A stretch of DNA of 64,000 bases from Paeniglutamicibacter gangotriensis Lz1y. GTDB taxonomy: Bacteria > Actinomycetota > Actinomycetes > Actinomycetales > Micrococcaceae. Position 1 is the stretch's first letter, and each line of letters begins with the position of its first letter. The stretch spans positions 124,001-188,000 of the forward strand of contig NZ_AOCK01000005.1 of assembly GCF_000348945.1 (NCBI RefSeq), in the 5' to 3' direction. Below are positions 34,771 through 43,412 of the stretch, in pieces. The translations under genes were made by a program, and so were the position numbers. A model generated the notes under the pieces. It was given only the letters and a program-made list of their open reading frames with translations, was not told where the DNA came from and searched no databases.

Positions 34771-36411
34771 ATGACCACCTCAGCCGGACACCTCATCGTC
34801 AAGACCCTCGAATCCCACGGCGTATCGCGCGTCTATGCGGTTCCGGGCGAAAGCTACCTCGACGTGCTTGATGGCCTGCACGATTCGACCATCCACACAG
34901 TGGTCACCCGCCACGAGGGCGGCGCCGGCTTCATGGCGTTGGCCGAGGGCCGACTGAGCTCGACCCCGGGAATCGCCATGGTCACCCGTGGACCCGGTGC
35001 CGCCAATGCCATGATCGCCATCCACACCGCTTGGCAGGACGCCACGGCCATGGTCCTGTTTGTCGGGTTGATCCCGTTGGCTGACCGCGGCCGCGATTCC
35101 TTCCAAGAGTTCAGCCTAGAAGGTTGGTTCTCCACCACCGCCAAGGCCGTCTATGTCCTGGACGACGAACATCAGGCCGGCGATCTGGTGGCCCGCGCCA
35201 TGCGGCTTGCCTCCACCGGGCGTCCGGGACCCGTGGTTGTGGGCCTACCCGAAGACGTCTTGGTCCGGCTGACCGATTCTCCCGTTCCCGCGGTCCTCCC
35301 CCTGCCCGAGGCCGCACCGAGCACGGCTGCGCTTCAGAAGCTGTCCATGATGCTGAGCACCGCACAGCGTCCGGCGATCATCGTGGGAGGAGACGGCTGG
35401 GATGCCGATTCTTCGGCCGCATTAGCGCAGTTCGCCGTCGACGCCCACATCCCGGTGCTGGCTGATTGGCGCGCCTACGATGTCATCGACCACGATTCTC
35501 CGGCCTACGCCGGATGGTTGGGCTATGGCCGGGCCGAGCGCACTGTTGCGGCACTGAACGATGCGGACTTCTTGGTGTTCATTGGCTGCACGCGTTCCGA
35601 TGTGCTCTCCGAGGGCTACAAGGCCGCGTTGGACACCCCCACCGTCGTGGTCTCGCTCGATGCTGAGTTGGTCGGCCATGCCGGACGCATCGACGCGCAA
35701 CTGTGCGTGGGTCCCGCCGAGTTCCTCGCCGCACTGCCCTCCGGCGACACCCTGCGTGGAACCCGTGGAACTGAATGGATACAGCGTCTGCGCACGGAGC
35801 AGCTCGGATTCACCACCCCCGGACCCGACGGCGGCACCGGCGTTGACCTGGGCATCGCCTTCGAAGCACTAGAAGCGGCCCTGGACCAGGACCGAATCAT
35901 CACCTACGGCGCCGGCAACGCCACACTGTGGGGCCACCGCTACCTGTCCCACCATGGACCCCGGTCCCTGGTGGGCCCGCGCAACGGGGCCATGGGGATT
36001 TCCGTTCCGGCCGCTGTGGCCGCGAGCATCATGCACCCGGGACGCCACGTCGTGGCCATCTGCGGTGACGGCGACTTCTTCATGAACGCCCAAGAACTTT
36101 CGGTCGCCTTCGCCCATGGCGGTACTCCGCTCATCATCGTCATCGACAACGGAATCTTCGGCACGATTGTGGCCCACCAACAGCAGCACTACCCGCAACG
36201 ACCCTCCGGCACCTCGATGGAGAACCCGAACTTCGCCGAATGGATCCGAGCATTCGGCGGGCACGGGGAGTTCGTGGAATCCACCGAAGACTTCGCCGCG
36301 GCGCTGGACCGGGCCATGGCCAGCGGGCTGCCGGCAGTGCTCCATCTGAAAACCGATCCCACCACTATGGGCCCGGGCACCGTGGCACACCGTGCGGAGG
36401 TCTCGGCATGA
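34771..36411 (+). CDS. Thiamine diphosphate-dependent enzyme (acetolactate synthase-like)
   Basis: 546 residues with the three-domain layout of the family. The N-terminal domain holds the catalytic Glu49 in RHEGGAGFMALAEG, the middle domain reads RPAIIVGGDGWDAD, and the C-terminal ThDP-Mg site is CGDGDFFMNAQEL...IVIDNG. Relatives include acetolactate synthase, glyoxylate carboligase, benzoylformate decarboxylase and sulfoacetaldehyde acetyltransferase; the sequence alone does not choose. It is the second gene of the PucR-linked operon and overlaps the amidohydrolase gene (ATGA). AAAGGAT supports the start. A decarboxylation or carboligation step on a 2-oxo acid is the likely role. Confidence 0.85.
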   Translation: MTTSAGHLIVKTLESHGVSRVYAVPGESYLDVLDGLHDSTIHTVVTRHEGGAGFMALAEGRLSSTPGIAMVTRGPGAANAMIAIHTAWQDATAMVLFVGLIPLADRGRDSFQEFSLEGWFSTTAKAVYVLDDEHQAGDLVARAMRLASTGRPGPVVVGLPEDVLVRLTDSPVPAVLPLPEAAPSTAALQKLSMMLSTAQRPAIIVGGDGWDADSSAALAQFAVDAHIPVLADWRAYDVIDHDSPAYAGWLGYGRAERTVAALNDADFLVFIGCTRSDVLSEGYKAALDTPTVVVSLDAELVGHAGRIDAQLCVGPAEFLAALPSGDTLRGTRGTEWIQRLRTEQLGFTTPGPDGGTGVDLGIAFEALEAALDQDRIITYGAGNATLWGHRYLSHHGPRSLVGPRNGAMGISVPAAVAASIMHPGRHVVAICGDGDFFMNAQELSVAFAHGGTPLIIVIDNGIFGTIVAHQQQHYPQRPSGTSMENPNFAEWIRAFGGHGEFVESTEDFAAALDRAMASGLPAVLHLKTDPTTMGPGTVAHRAEVSA

Positions 36412-38075
36412 GGCTCGACCTGCTGGTGCGCGCCGGCACCATTCTCACCATGGACGAAGCCCGCCCGACGGCCAGCAGCATGGGAATCATCGGCGGACGC
36501 ATCGTGGGGTTCGACGAGGAACTTGAGGGCTGCACCGCGGATGCCACCGAGGACTTCGGCACGGCATGCATCACCCCGGGGTTCATCGACGCCCATTGCC
36601 ACACCACGTGGTGGGGACTGGGACTTTCCTCCCTTGATCTCTCCGGTGCACGGGGCCTGGAGGAACTCTATGCCCTGCTCGAATCCGAAATGATCAGGCT
36701 CGAATCCCGCCCCGATGCATGGCTCAACGGCACCGGATTCAACCACAAGCACCACGACGGACTGTTCCCGGACATCGCTAGGCTCGATGCGATCACCGGG
36801 GACCGCCCACTGTATTTGCGCCACGTCTCCGGGCATGCTTCCCTCACCAACACCGCCACGCTCCGTCTGGCAGGTGCGTTGGACCCGGGATTCGAGGATC
36901 CCGTGGGAGGTGCGGTGGTGCGTGATGCCCAGGGATCTCCCACCGGGTTGGTCGAGGAAGCAGCCCAGGGGATCATCCAGAAAATGGTGCTTCCGTACTC
37001 CGTGGAGCAGCTCGTTGACGCCGTGGACGCGGCCACCACGCGCTATGCGGCAGAAGGCATCACCTCCTTTACCGAGGCAGGGATCGGCGGCGGATGGATC
37101 GGCCATTCCCCCATCGAAGTCACCGCCTACCAGCAGGCCCTTGCCGCAGGAAAACTGCGTGCCAGGGCACAACTGATGCCGGCCCTCGACGCGTTGCGCC
37201 CCCAGCAGTCACACCCGACAGATGCCCATGGAACGGGGACCGGACGCGGGCTGGACTTGGGTCTGGTCGCGGGATTCGGCAACGAACAGCTTTCTTTGGG
37301 ACCGGTCAAGGTCTTCATGGACGGATCACTTTTGGGCGCCACCGCCGCGGTGACCGAGGATTATTGCGGACACGAGCACAACACCGGGTATCTGCTTGAT
37401 GACCCCCAGGCCTACCGCGAACGAGTGGCCGCCGCCTACCGCTCCGGCTGGCCCATTGCCTTGCATGCCATCGGGGATGCGGCCATCGATTTAGCGATCG
37501 AGATCATTTCCGGGCTGCAGGAAAAGCACGGTCCCAACGCGCTGCCCAACCGTATCGAGCACTTCGGCATCGCCCGGCCCGACCAAGTCGAGGCCGTGGC
37601 CCGGCACGGCATTGCGGTAACCCCGCAAGCCTCCTTCATCGGTCCGCTCGGAGACCAATTCGCCAAGCTGGTCGGCCCCGAGCGCGAGGGTTGGCTCTAT
37701 CGCGGCCAATCACTGCTTGATGCCGGAGTTTTGGCGGCGGGCAGCTCGGATCTCCCCGTGGCGGATAACAACGTGCGTCGGGCCATGGCCTCGGCCGTTG
37801 ACCGCATCACCGACAACGGCAAGGTGTTGGGCGGGGCCTCCGAATGCATCTCCCCTCTCGAAGCTCTCCGTCTCTACACGGTCAATGCCGCCAGGGCCAC
37901 CGGCCTGCTGGCAGACCGCGGATCTTTGGAACGCGGGAAGCTGGCCGACTTCGTGGTGCTTTCCGGTTCCCCGTTGGATGCCACGGATATTGCCGCACTC
38001 CAGGTCCAAGGAACCTTCGTCGGCGGCAAACAGAGCTACGCCGCTACCCATTCCAGCGCATTTGCCGCCAGTTGA
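36408..38075 (+). CDS. YtcJ-type metal-dependent amidohydrolase
   Basis: 555 residues. A composite beta-sandwich/TIM barrel: LVRAGTILTMDEARPTAS, then the metal site ITPGFIDAHCH, later VFMDGSLLGATAA, ALHAIGDAAID and IEHFGIARPDQVEA. This is the amidohydrolase_3 group (YtcJ, N-substituted formamide deformylase-like). The start overlaps the ThDP enzyme stop. Members hydrolyse cyclic or exocyclic amides, often formamides or ureide rings. In this operon it and the following M20 enzyme would give two successive C-N bond cleavages. The exact substrate is unknown. Confidence 0.88.
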   Translation: MRLDLLVRAGTILTMDEARPTASSMGIIGGRIVGFDEELEGCTADATEDFGTACITPGFIDAHCHTTWWGLGLSSLDLSGARGLEELYALLESEMIRLESRPDAWLNGTGFNHKHHDGLFPDIARLDAITGDRPLYLRHVSGHASLTNTATLRLAGALDPGFEDPVGGAVVRDAQGSPTGLVEEAAQGIIQKMVLPYSVEQLVDAVDAATTRYAAEGITSFTEAGIGGGWIGHSPIEVTAYQQALAAGKLRARAQLMPALDALRPQQSHPTDAHGTGTGRGLDLGLVAGFGNEQLSLGPVKVFMDGSLLGATAAVTEDYCGHEHNTGYLLDDPQAYRERVAAAYRSGWPIALHAIGDAAIDLAIEIISGLQEKHGPNALPNRIEHFGIARPDQVEAVARHGIAVTPQASFIGPLGDQFAKLVGPEREGWLYRGQSLLDAGVLAAGSSDLPVADNNVRRAMASAVDRITDNGKVLGGASECISPLEALRLYTVNAARATGLLADRGSLERGKLADFVVLSGSPLDATDIAALQVQGTFVGGKQSYAATHSSAFAAS

Positions 38076-38118
38076 AGCGCTCCCCACAACGTCCTTTCAC
38101 TCATTTGCAGGAGATCTC

Positions 38119-39414
38119 ATGAACCAGTCCAACACTTCATTCCTTGCCGATTTCCGCTCTATGAGCAGCATCGGTGCCACCGCGGGCGGCGGCGTGGACC
38201 GGCAGGCAGCCACCGTGGCAGACGGACAGACCCGCAATTGGTTCCGCGGTCTGGTGGAAGGCCAGGGATTCACGGTGCGCTACGACCAGATCGGCAACCA
38301 ATACTCGATGCTCGAGCTGGTGCCCGGTGCTCCCTGGATTGCGGTCGGGTCCCACCTGGATTCGCAGCCGTTGGGCGGACGCTTTGACGGCGCCTACGGC
38401 GTACTGGCCGGAGCACATGCCGCCCAACGAATCCAAGATTCATTTGCCGTCGCGAAAGATTCCGCGGTCTTCAACATTGTGGTCATCAACTGGTTCAACG
38501 AAGAAGGGTGCCGGTTCAAGCCCTCGATGATGGGCAGTTCCGTCTACACCGGCAAGATCCCCGCTTCCCAGGCGTTGGACACCACGGACCCCGACGGGGT
38601 CACGGTTCGCGAGGCACTCGAAGGCATCGGAACCATTGGCGACTTCGAGCTCCCCGTCTCCGCGTACATCGAGATACACATCGAACAAGGCCGCTCCTTG
38701 GAAGATCGTGGGCTGGGGATCGGGCTGGTCGAATCGACGTGGGGAGCCAACAAATACGAGTTCATCGTGCACGGGGATCAGGCGCACACCGGTGCCACGA
38801 TCATCGCCGACCGCCAGGACGCGCTGCTCGGGGCGTCCGCACTGGTTGTTGCCGCTCGCGAGATCGCCTTGGAGTACTCGACCGACGAGCACATGGTGAT
38901 CACTTCCTGCGGTGAATTCAACGTGTTCCCGAACTCACCGGTGGTGGTGGCCAGCCGAGTGAATTTGTTGGTTGATGTGCGTTCAACAGACCCGGACGTC
39001 CTGGCGGCAGCAGATGCGGCTCTTCACACCAGGGTGTCTCAGATCGAGAAGATGGCGAACGTACGCATTGAGCGCGGCGCTGAGCATGTGTGGGATGCCA
39101 AGTCCTATGATTTGGCCGGGCTAAAGCTCGCCGCGGAGGCGGCCGATTCGCTGGGGCTGAGCCACGGCGTGGTGCGGACTTTGGCGGGCCACGATTCCAC
39201 GAACATGAAAGATGTTGTGCCGACCATCATGCTGTTTGTCCCCAGTGTGGAAGGAATCAGCCATAACGAACGCGAGCTGACACATGATGCGGATATGGTG
39301 GCGGGCGTTGATCTGTTGACGGAGGTGCTGACGCGCGTGGTTCGGGGCGAGTTTGTTTCGGATTCGGCCACGACAAATAGGGCCTCTACAGATTCGGTAT
39401 CGGTCTCCAGATAA
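38119..39414 (+). CDS. M20 family Zn-dependent amidohydrolase (N-carbamoyl/allantoate type)
   Basis: 431 residues. Visible metal ligands are His/Asp in GSHLDSQPLGG, Asp in RFDGAYGVLAG, Glu-Glu in NWFNEEGCRF and His in SHNERELTHDADM. The dimerisation/lid region has GDQAHTGATIIADRQDAL. This pattern is that of hydantoinase/carbamoylase enzymes: allantoate amidohydrolase, ureidoglycolate amidohydrolase, N-carbamoyl-L-amino-acid hydrolase. GCAGGAG precedes the ATG. It is the last gene of the PucR operon and probably removes a carbamoyl or similar group from a linear acid made by the amidohydrolase. Confidence 0.9.
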   Translation: MNQSNTSFLADFRSMSSIGATAGGGVDRQAATVADGQTRNWFRGLVEGQGFTVRYDQIGNQYSMLELVPGAPWIAVGSHLDSQPLGGRFDGAYGVLAGAHAAQRIQDSFAVAKDSAVFNIVVINWFNEEGCRFKPSMMGSSVYTGKIPASQALDTTDPDGVTVREALEGIGTIGDFELPVSAYIEIHIEQGRSLEDRGLGIGLVESTWGANKYEFIVHGDQAHTGATIIADRQDALLGASALVVAAREIALEYSTDEHMVITSCGEFNVFPNSPVVVASRVNLLVDVRSTDPDVLAAADAALHTRVSQIEKMANVRIERGAEHVWDAKSYDLAGLKLAAEAADSLGLSHGVVRTLAGHDSTNMKDVVPTIMLFVPSVEGISHNERELTHDADMVAGVDLLTEVLTRVVRGEFVSDSATTNRASTDSVSVSR

Positions 39415-39421
39415 TTCCTCG

Positions 39422-39458
39422 GCGGGCGCGCTGTTCCCATGATCATGGCTGCGCCCGC
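39422..39458. terminator. Hairpin after catabolic operon
   Basis: GCGGGCGC (39422-39429) pairs with GCGCCCGC (39451-39458), and the loop contains the 12-bp palindrome CCATGATCATGG. It lies between convergent stops, eight bases after the M20 gene and before the HNH gene. Confidence 0.55.
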
Positions 39459-39471
39459 TGGATGCCCGGGG

Positions 39472-40908
39472 TTATTCTCGTTGAGGTCCCGGCCTCCGGG
39501 ACAATGGAGGCGTCAACTTCGTCGGGGTGCTGATCCCCAACAACGGTGGTGCCTTCGAAATATGAGAATGACCGCTCAGGGTGATGATTTGGAAGCTATG
39601 CCGATCCCCCGGCACCGGCATTTCCACCCATCCGGGTGCTTCCTTGTTCTGATTACACGGACCGCACCTAGCTGATGCATTCGCTGCGGTGGTCTTTCCG
39701 TTCTTTCGCACCTGCACCACATGATCCATATCCCGGATCGCCCCGTTGCAATACGGGGTACGGCAATATTGGTCGCGGAAAGAAATAAAACGCTTCAGGT
39801 TCCCACCAAAACGACGGGATTTGGAATCCATCGCCACCAATTCCCCGGTCGTGGGTGCCACGAACAGACGCCTCCACCACGTCTGAACCGGATCTTGGGG
39901 ATCCCCGGCCAGAAGTTTGCGACCCTTCGCCGCACTAATGTATCCGGCACCCGGAAGCAGCACCGGATTGTCGGATCCGCCGCCGAGCGTCGCGTGATCC
40001 ATGACCACCAGCAACTGCACCGGGACACTGCCACCGGCCTTCAGCCCGGTCATCTCCTCATACACCGAATCGATACCGATCTGTGAGGCGTTGCGCTCAT
40101 CATCGGGATTCTCCCGGGCCTCTTCGACCTTGCGGGCGATCACCTGCCTGAGCGCGATGCCTTGCTCTAGTGGGGCGGTGCCGGAGATCCTTACCGAATA
40201 CTTATCGATCTGGTAGATATCCAGGTGCCGGTCCTTCTCGGCTTTCGCCTCGAGGTCCTCTTCGACGGCTGGTTCCAAGATCAGCGCCCAGTAGGTGACC
40301 ATCTCGCGTAGTTTCGCGGTTCCGGCGGTGAAGCAGGTGTGGGTCTCTTCCCAAAGCAGTTCATCGATCATCCTCCGACTGTCCACACTGAGGTGGCGGA
40401 TACCGCTGATGATCACCTTCACCTGCTCCCAGGTCACCTCGCCGTTGCGCATGCCTTGAATGGTCCGGGGAAGATCCTCGACCAGGATCCGGTATTCGTT
40501 GGCTGTTTGCGCTCCGCGGTGCCGGGAGACATGCATGGCCAAAGCAATATCAGCGTTGGAGCCCCATCCGGGGTTCTTCTCCCGCACCCCCAGCTCCCGG
40601 CGGTAGCTGATCAGGGAATCTTGGTAGCTGATCGCGTGTTGGGCCTGCATAGCGGTGACGACAGATTTCAGTGCTTCGCAGGCGCGGACTACGGCCATTG
40701 CTTCGTGGGTGTCGGCTAGGACGCCGAAGGTGTTCACCGCGGCGGCCAGGCCCAGGAGCCCTGCGGGGCCCTGAGCCGTAACATGTTCAACGATTAAGGC
40801 GTCAATGTTTGTGCCGCGGGCTAGAAGTTCTGCGTAGGTCACCTCACCGGCGGGAACGGCCGGGGTTTTCCCGGTCGAGGTGGCCTTGCGAGATGACTTC
40901 TTTGCCAT
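39472..40908 (-). CDS. HNH endonuclease, DUF222 / 13E12 family
   Basis: 478 residues. A long helical DUF222 region (about 20-330) precedes an HNH nuclease domain near residues 390-440: DQYCRTPYCNGAIRDMDHVVQ, then NASARCGPCNQNK, giving the C..C, DMDH, N and C..C zinc/HNH residues. Proteins of the 13E12-repeat family are abundant and often multicopy in actinobacteria and are thought to be selfish or mobile-associated nucleases. The gene stands alone, converging on the catabolic operon, with no visible inverted repeats or intron. Function is inferred from the nuclease motif. Confidence 0.9.
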   Translation of the reverse strand: MAKKSSRKATSTGKTPAVPAGEVTYAELLARGTNIDALIVEHVTAQGPAGLLGLAAAVNTFGVLADTHEAMAVVRACEALKSVVTAMQAQHAISYQDSLISYRRELGVREKNPGWGSNADIALAMHVSRHRGAQTANEYRILVEDLPRTIQGMRNGEVTWEQVKVIISGIRHLSVDSRRMIDELLWEETHTCFTAGTAKLREMVTYWALILEPAVEEDLEAKAEKDRHLDIYQIDKYSVRISGTAPLEQGIALRQVIARKVEEARENPDDERNASQIGIDSVYEEMTGLKAGGSVPVQLLVVMDHATLGGGSDNPVLLPGAGYISAAKGRKLLAGDPQDPVQTWWRRLFVAPTTGELVAMDSKSRRFGGNLKRFISFRDQYCRTPYCNGAIRDMDHVVQVRKNGKTTAANASARCGPCNQNKEAPGWVEMPVPGDRHSFQIITLSGHSHISKAPPLLGISTPTKLTPPLSRRPGPQRE

Positions 40909-40998
40909 ACCTCAATGCTAGAACGTCGCACCGACAGTTTGGATACGAGTTTCGATCTGCACGAAAAAAGATTCGAGTCGTGGTGTTGGCCGTTCCGC

Positions 40999-41844
40999 TT
41001 AGGACCCCAACAGTTGCGCCAACGTCTTCGGCGGGACCCCGGTGATTGCTTCGATGTCTCCACTGACGTTTTCCAAGGCGCCCGAAGCAATCGCCGTATA
41101 GGTCGAGACCCACGCATCAAGTTGCCATTGCGGCACTCCGAACGACGCACGCGAGGTGTACGCCTGCTCGATCGTCTCGTTGACGAATGACACGGGGACC
41201 GGCCCGACCCTGCTGAGAACCTGGGCGACCTCGGTGAATGACAAGGCCTCGGGGCCCGTCAGCTCGTAGGTCATATCAAGGTGCGCATCTGGGGCACGCA
41301 GGATCTCCACTGCGGTTCGGGCAATGTCCTCCCGGGCCACCACTGCTACTTTTCCATCACCGGCGGGACCACGGATGATTCCGTCCGTACCCACCAGCCC
41401 CGTCATGAAATCCGCGTAGAAACTGTCGCGCAGGAACGTGTAATAGAGTCCCGAAGCCCGAATGTATTCCTCGGTGGCGTAGTGGTCTCGAGCCAGGGTG
41501 AATACTGCATCCTGTGCCGCACCGACAAACGACACGTACACCAGGTGGCGCACCCCTGCTGCCACCGCAGCATCAACGAAATCGCAATGCTGATCCAGTC
41601 GATCCCGGCTTTCGGAGGCCGAGACCATGAAGACCGTCTCGGCTCCCAGCAGTGCGGTGCGGGTGGCGGTGGTGTTCTCGTAAGCTGCCTGCAACACCGT
41701 GGCACCAACCAACGGGGGCGCGTTCCGCGGAGTCCGGGCCAGCACCCGTTGCTTCACTCCCGCCTCGGCCAGCAGCGCTGCGACCCTGCCGCCAAGAATC
41801 CCGGTGGAACCAGTCACGGCTAAGGGTGGAGGAACGATGATCAT
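40999..41844 (-). CDS. NmrA-like NAD(P)-binding protein
   Basis: 281 residues. A Rossmann N-terminus LAVTGSTGILGGRVAALLAE with the GxxGxxG motif is followed by VRHLVYVSFVGAA and HYATEEYIRASGLYYTFLRDSFYADF, typical of NmrA/QOR2-like atypical short-chain dehydrogenases. Such proteins act as redox sensors or quinone/NADPH oxidoreductases. The first Met at 41901 would add an implausible Cys-rich tail, so the ATG at 41844 is used. It is divergent from the antitoxin-domain gene. No regulator is adjacent. Confidence 0.82.
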   Translation of the reverse strand: MIIVPPPLAVTGSTGILGGRVAALLAEAGVKQRVLARTPRNAPPLVGATVLQAAYENTTATRTALLGAETVFMVSASESRDRLDQHCDFVDAAVAAGVRHLVYVSFVGAAQDAVFTLARDHYATEEYIRASGLYYTFLRDSFYADFMTGLVGTDGIIRGPAGDGKVAVVAREDIARTAVEILRAPDAHLDMTYELTGPEALSFTEVAQVLSRVGPVPVSFVNETIEQAYTSRASFGVPQWQLDAWVSTYTAIASGALENVSGDIEAITGVPPKTLAQLLGS

Positions 41845-41986
41845 GCCTCCATTGCACCATCGAATCCCGTTCCCGGCACAGCACGCGCGCCTGTATGACA
41901 ACGCGTCGGAATACCCGGGTTAAATTTGTGGAATCAACACGGCAATGCGCATGGATTTTCGGGCCGTGTGGGGAGATGCTTGGAAT

Positions 41987-42367
41987 ATGAAAACGCTCAA
42001 CCACAGCGCCGTGTATGTGGAAACGACACGAGCCAACATCCATGACATCGTCCGCACGCTGATCGATGCCGTCGGCGCGGAGACGGTAGGGCACATCGCC
42101 GGGAGCACGGACGCCACCGCGCCGCACCGTTGGGCGCATCCACAGGGTACGGAATTGGACATCCTGACCAAGGAGCGGTTGCGTCTGGGCTACAGGGTGT
42201 GGCTGACGCTGCAGTCCTTGGAGGACCCACAGGCGGCGGTCGACTGGCTTATGGCGCCCAACCGGGCCCTCGACGAGGAACGGCCCATGGACTTCATTGC
42301 GCGCTTGCATGCGCAGCAGGTGGTAAGCACCGCCGAAACCTTGGTCACCGGGGACGCGACGCGTTAA
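41987..42367 (+). CDS. MbcA/ParS/Xre antitoxin-domain (DUF2384) protein, solitary
   Basis: 126 residues. The C-terminal half matches the toxin-binding domain of MbcA/ParS/Xre antitoxins: KERLRLGYRVWLTLQSL, then AAVDWLMAPNRALDEERPMDFI and a final helix. In the usual systems it blocks a RES-domain NAD-consuming toxin encoded next door. No RES gene is present on either side here. The N-terminus is short and does not show a clear helix-turn-helix. GGGGAGA ten bases upstream supports the ATG at 41987. It may be an orphan antitoxin or a regulator that kept the fold. Confidence 0.7.
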   Translation: MKTLNHSAVYVETTRANIHDIVRTLIDAVGAETVGHIAGSTDATAPHRWAHPQGTELDILTKERLRLGYRVWLTLQSLEDPQAAVDWLMAPNRALDEERPMDFIARLHAQQVVSTAETLVTGDATR

Positions 42368-42494
42368 TCCCGCAACGCCAGGTCCCTGCCCTCGATTTTT
42401 CCCGTTCCCCCGCATAGCCGGCCAGCGTGGTCCGATCAAGCCTGCCCCGGCCTCTGCAGCGCACGGTGCGTCGGACAGGGAACCGCAGTCGCCC

Positions 42495-42867
42495 ATGGGC
42501 ATCGAACAGATGGTCCTGCTCAAGGCCGCAGTGGCGAGCAGGGAGTCTCTTGCCGCCGTCGGGGGAAGACCTCATCGAGGCCGACAAGAACTTCCACCGA
42601 ACCTTCTTTGAACTGCTGGGTAGCCAGCTGCTCAGCAATCCGCCGGGTGCGCTCCGGGATGCTTACTGCACGCTGCACATAAGCATCGGCATCGGCATCG
42701 GCATCAAGGACGAATCCAATCTCCATCTCGCCGAGATCACCCAGGCAAGCCGCGACCCCTTCGAGGAAGTGAAGGCCGGCAACAAGTCACTGGCGAGCGA
42801 ACTACTGAATCGCCATTTCGATGGCTTCCGTGAACAGCTCGCAAGCTTCAACGCATCGGAGTTCTAG
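42495..42867 (+). pseudogene. Remnant of a GntR family (FadR/FCD) regulator
   Basis: Only the effector domain remains. One frame encodes GIEQMVLLKAAVASRESLAA near 42495-42550. After a frame change the next encodes EDLIEADKNFHRTFFELLGSQLL to the stop at 42867, including the FCD metal-site-like pattern and a final helix LNRHFDGFREQL. No DNA-binding domain is present upstream. A (GCATCG) hexanucleotide run at 42683-42705 inserts the odd SIGIGIGIK stretch. Together these point to a frameshifted, truncated regulator gene. Its end overlaps the convergent thioesterase stop by four bases. Confidence 0.65.
42683..42705. repeat. GCATCG hexanucleotide microrepeat
   Basis: Almost four tandem copies of GCATCG, encoding alternating Ile-Gly in the pseudogene frame. 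It is a likely slippage product. Confidence 0.8.
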
Positions 42868-43412
42868 AGCCAGAGATGCGGTGCGGGCTTGCGCGCACCT
42901 GGCAGCGCGGTGTCTTCGCGCCAGCGCGCCACCCAGTCGGGAAGAACCAGGTCCGCCGGGACTTCCACGCCCATCATGGCGAGAATTTCTTCGTTGGACA
43001 CGGGCCCCTTCTTGGAAAGTAGGCGCGTGGCCATGGTCGCCTGGACGTAGATCTCACCGTCGGCCACCATGCGCTGCTCGAAGTAGATGCACTTTTCGTC
43101 CATGCCCAGGATGCGCGTTTCCTGGGTGAATTTCTGGTTGAAGACCACCGATTTGCGGAAGGTGATGGTCTCGGCCTGGACCACCGGGGTCCACTTGTTC
43201 TTCTTCATGACGTCCCACACCCCGGCACGGACCATCAGGTCGAAGCGCCCAAGGTCAAAGAGCGAAAAGTACATGCCGTTATTGATATGGCCGGCCACGT
43301 CGATGTCCGTGATCAGTGCCCTCATGGGTACCGATGAGGTCTCGAACATCGAGAGCTTGGGGCGCTTGCCTGCGGTGGCGAGCAGGAGCAGAAGGCGAAA
43401 AAGTACATGCAT
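42864..43412 (-). CDS. Acyl-CoA thioesterase-like protein (hot-dog fold)
   Basis: 182 residues. A hot-dog thioesterase pattern is clear: DIDVAGHINNGMYFSLFDLGRFDLM (the D..G..NN..Y motif), then QAETITFRKSVVFNQKF and FEQRMVADGEIYVQATMATRL. It resembles the THEM6/YbgC-like 4-hydroxybenzoyl-CoA thioesterase group. A hydrophobic N-terminus (VLFRLLLLLATAG) suggests membrane association. The ATG at 43412 has AGG nine bases upstream; earlier Mets at 43421 and 43454 are less favourable. Nothing adjacent indicates a substrate. Confidence 0.8.
   Translation of the reverse strand: MHVLFRLLLLLATAGKRPKLSMFETSSVPMRALITDIDVAGHINNGMYFSLFDLGRFDLMVRAGVWDVMKKNKWTPVVQAETITFRKSVVFNQKFTQETRILGMDEKCIYFEQRMVADGEIYVQATMATRLLSKKGPVSNEEILAMMGVEVPADLVLPDWVARWREDTALPGARKPAPHLWL

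Noticed and set aside
41987-42867. A toxin-antitoxin pair formed by the antitoxin-domain protein and the following frame
   Set aside because: The second frame is a decayed FCD regulator domain, not a RES or other toxin.
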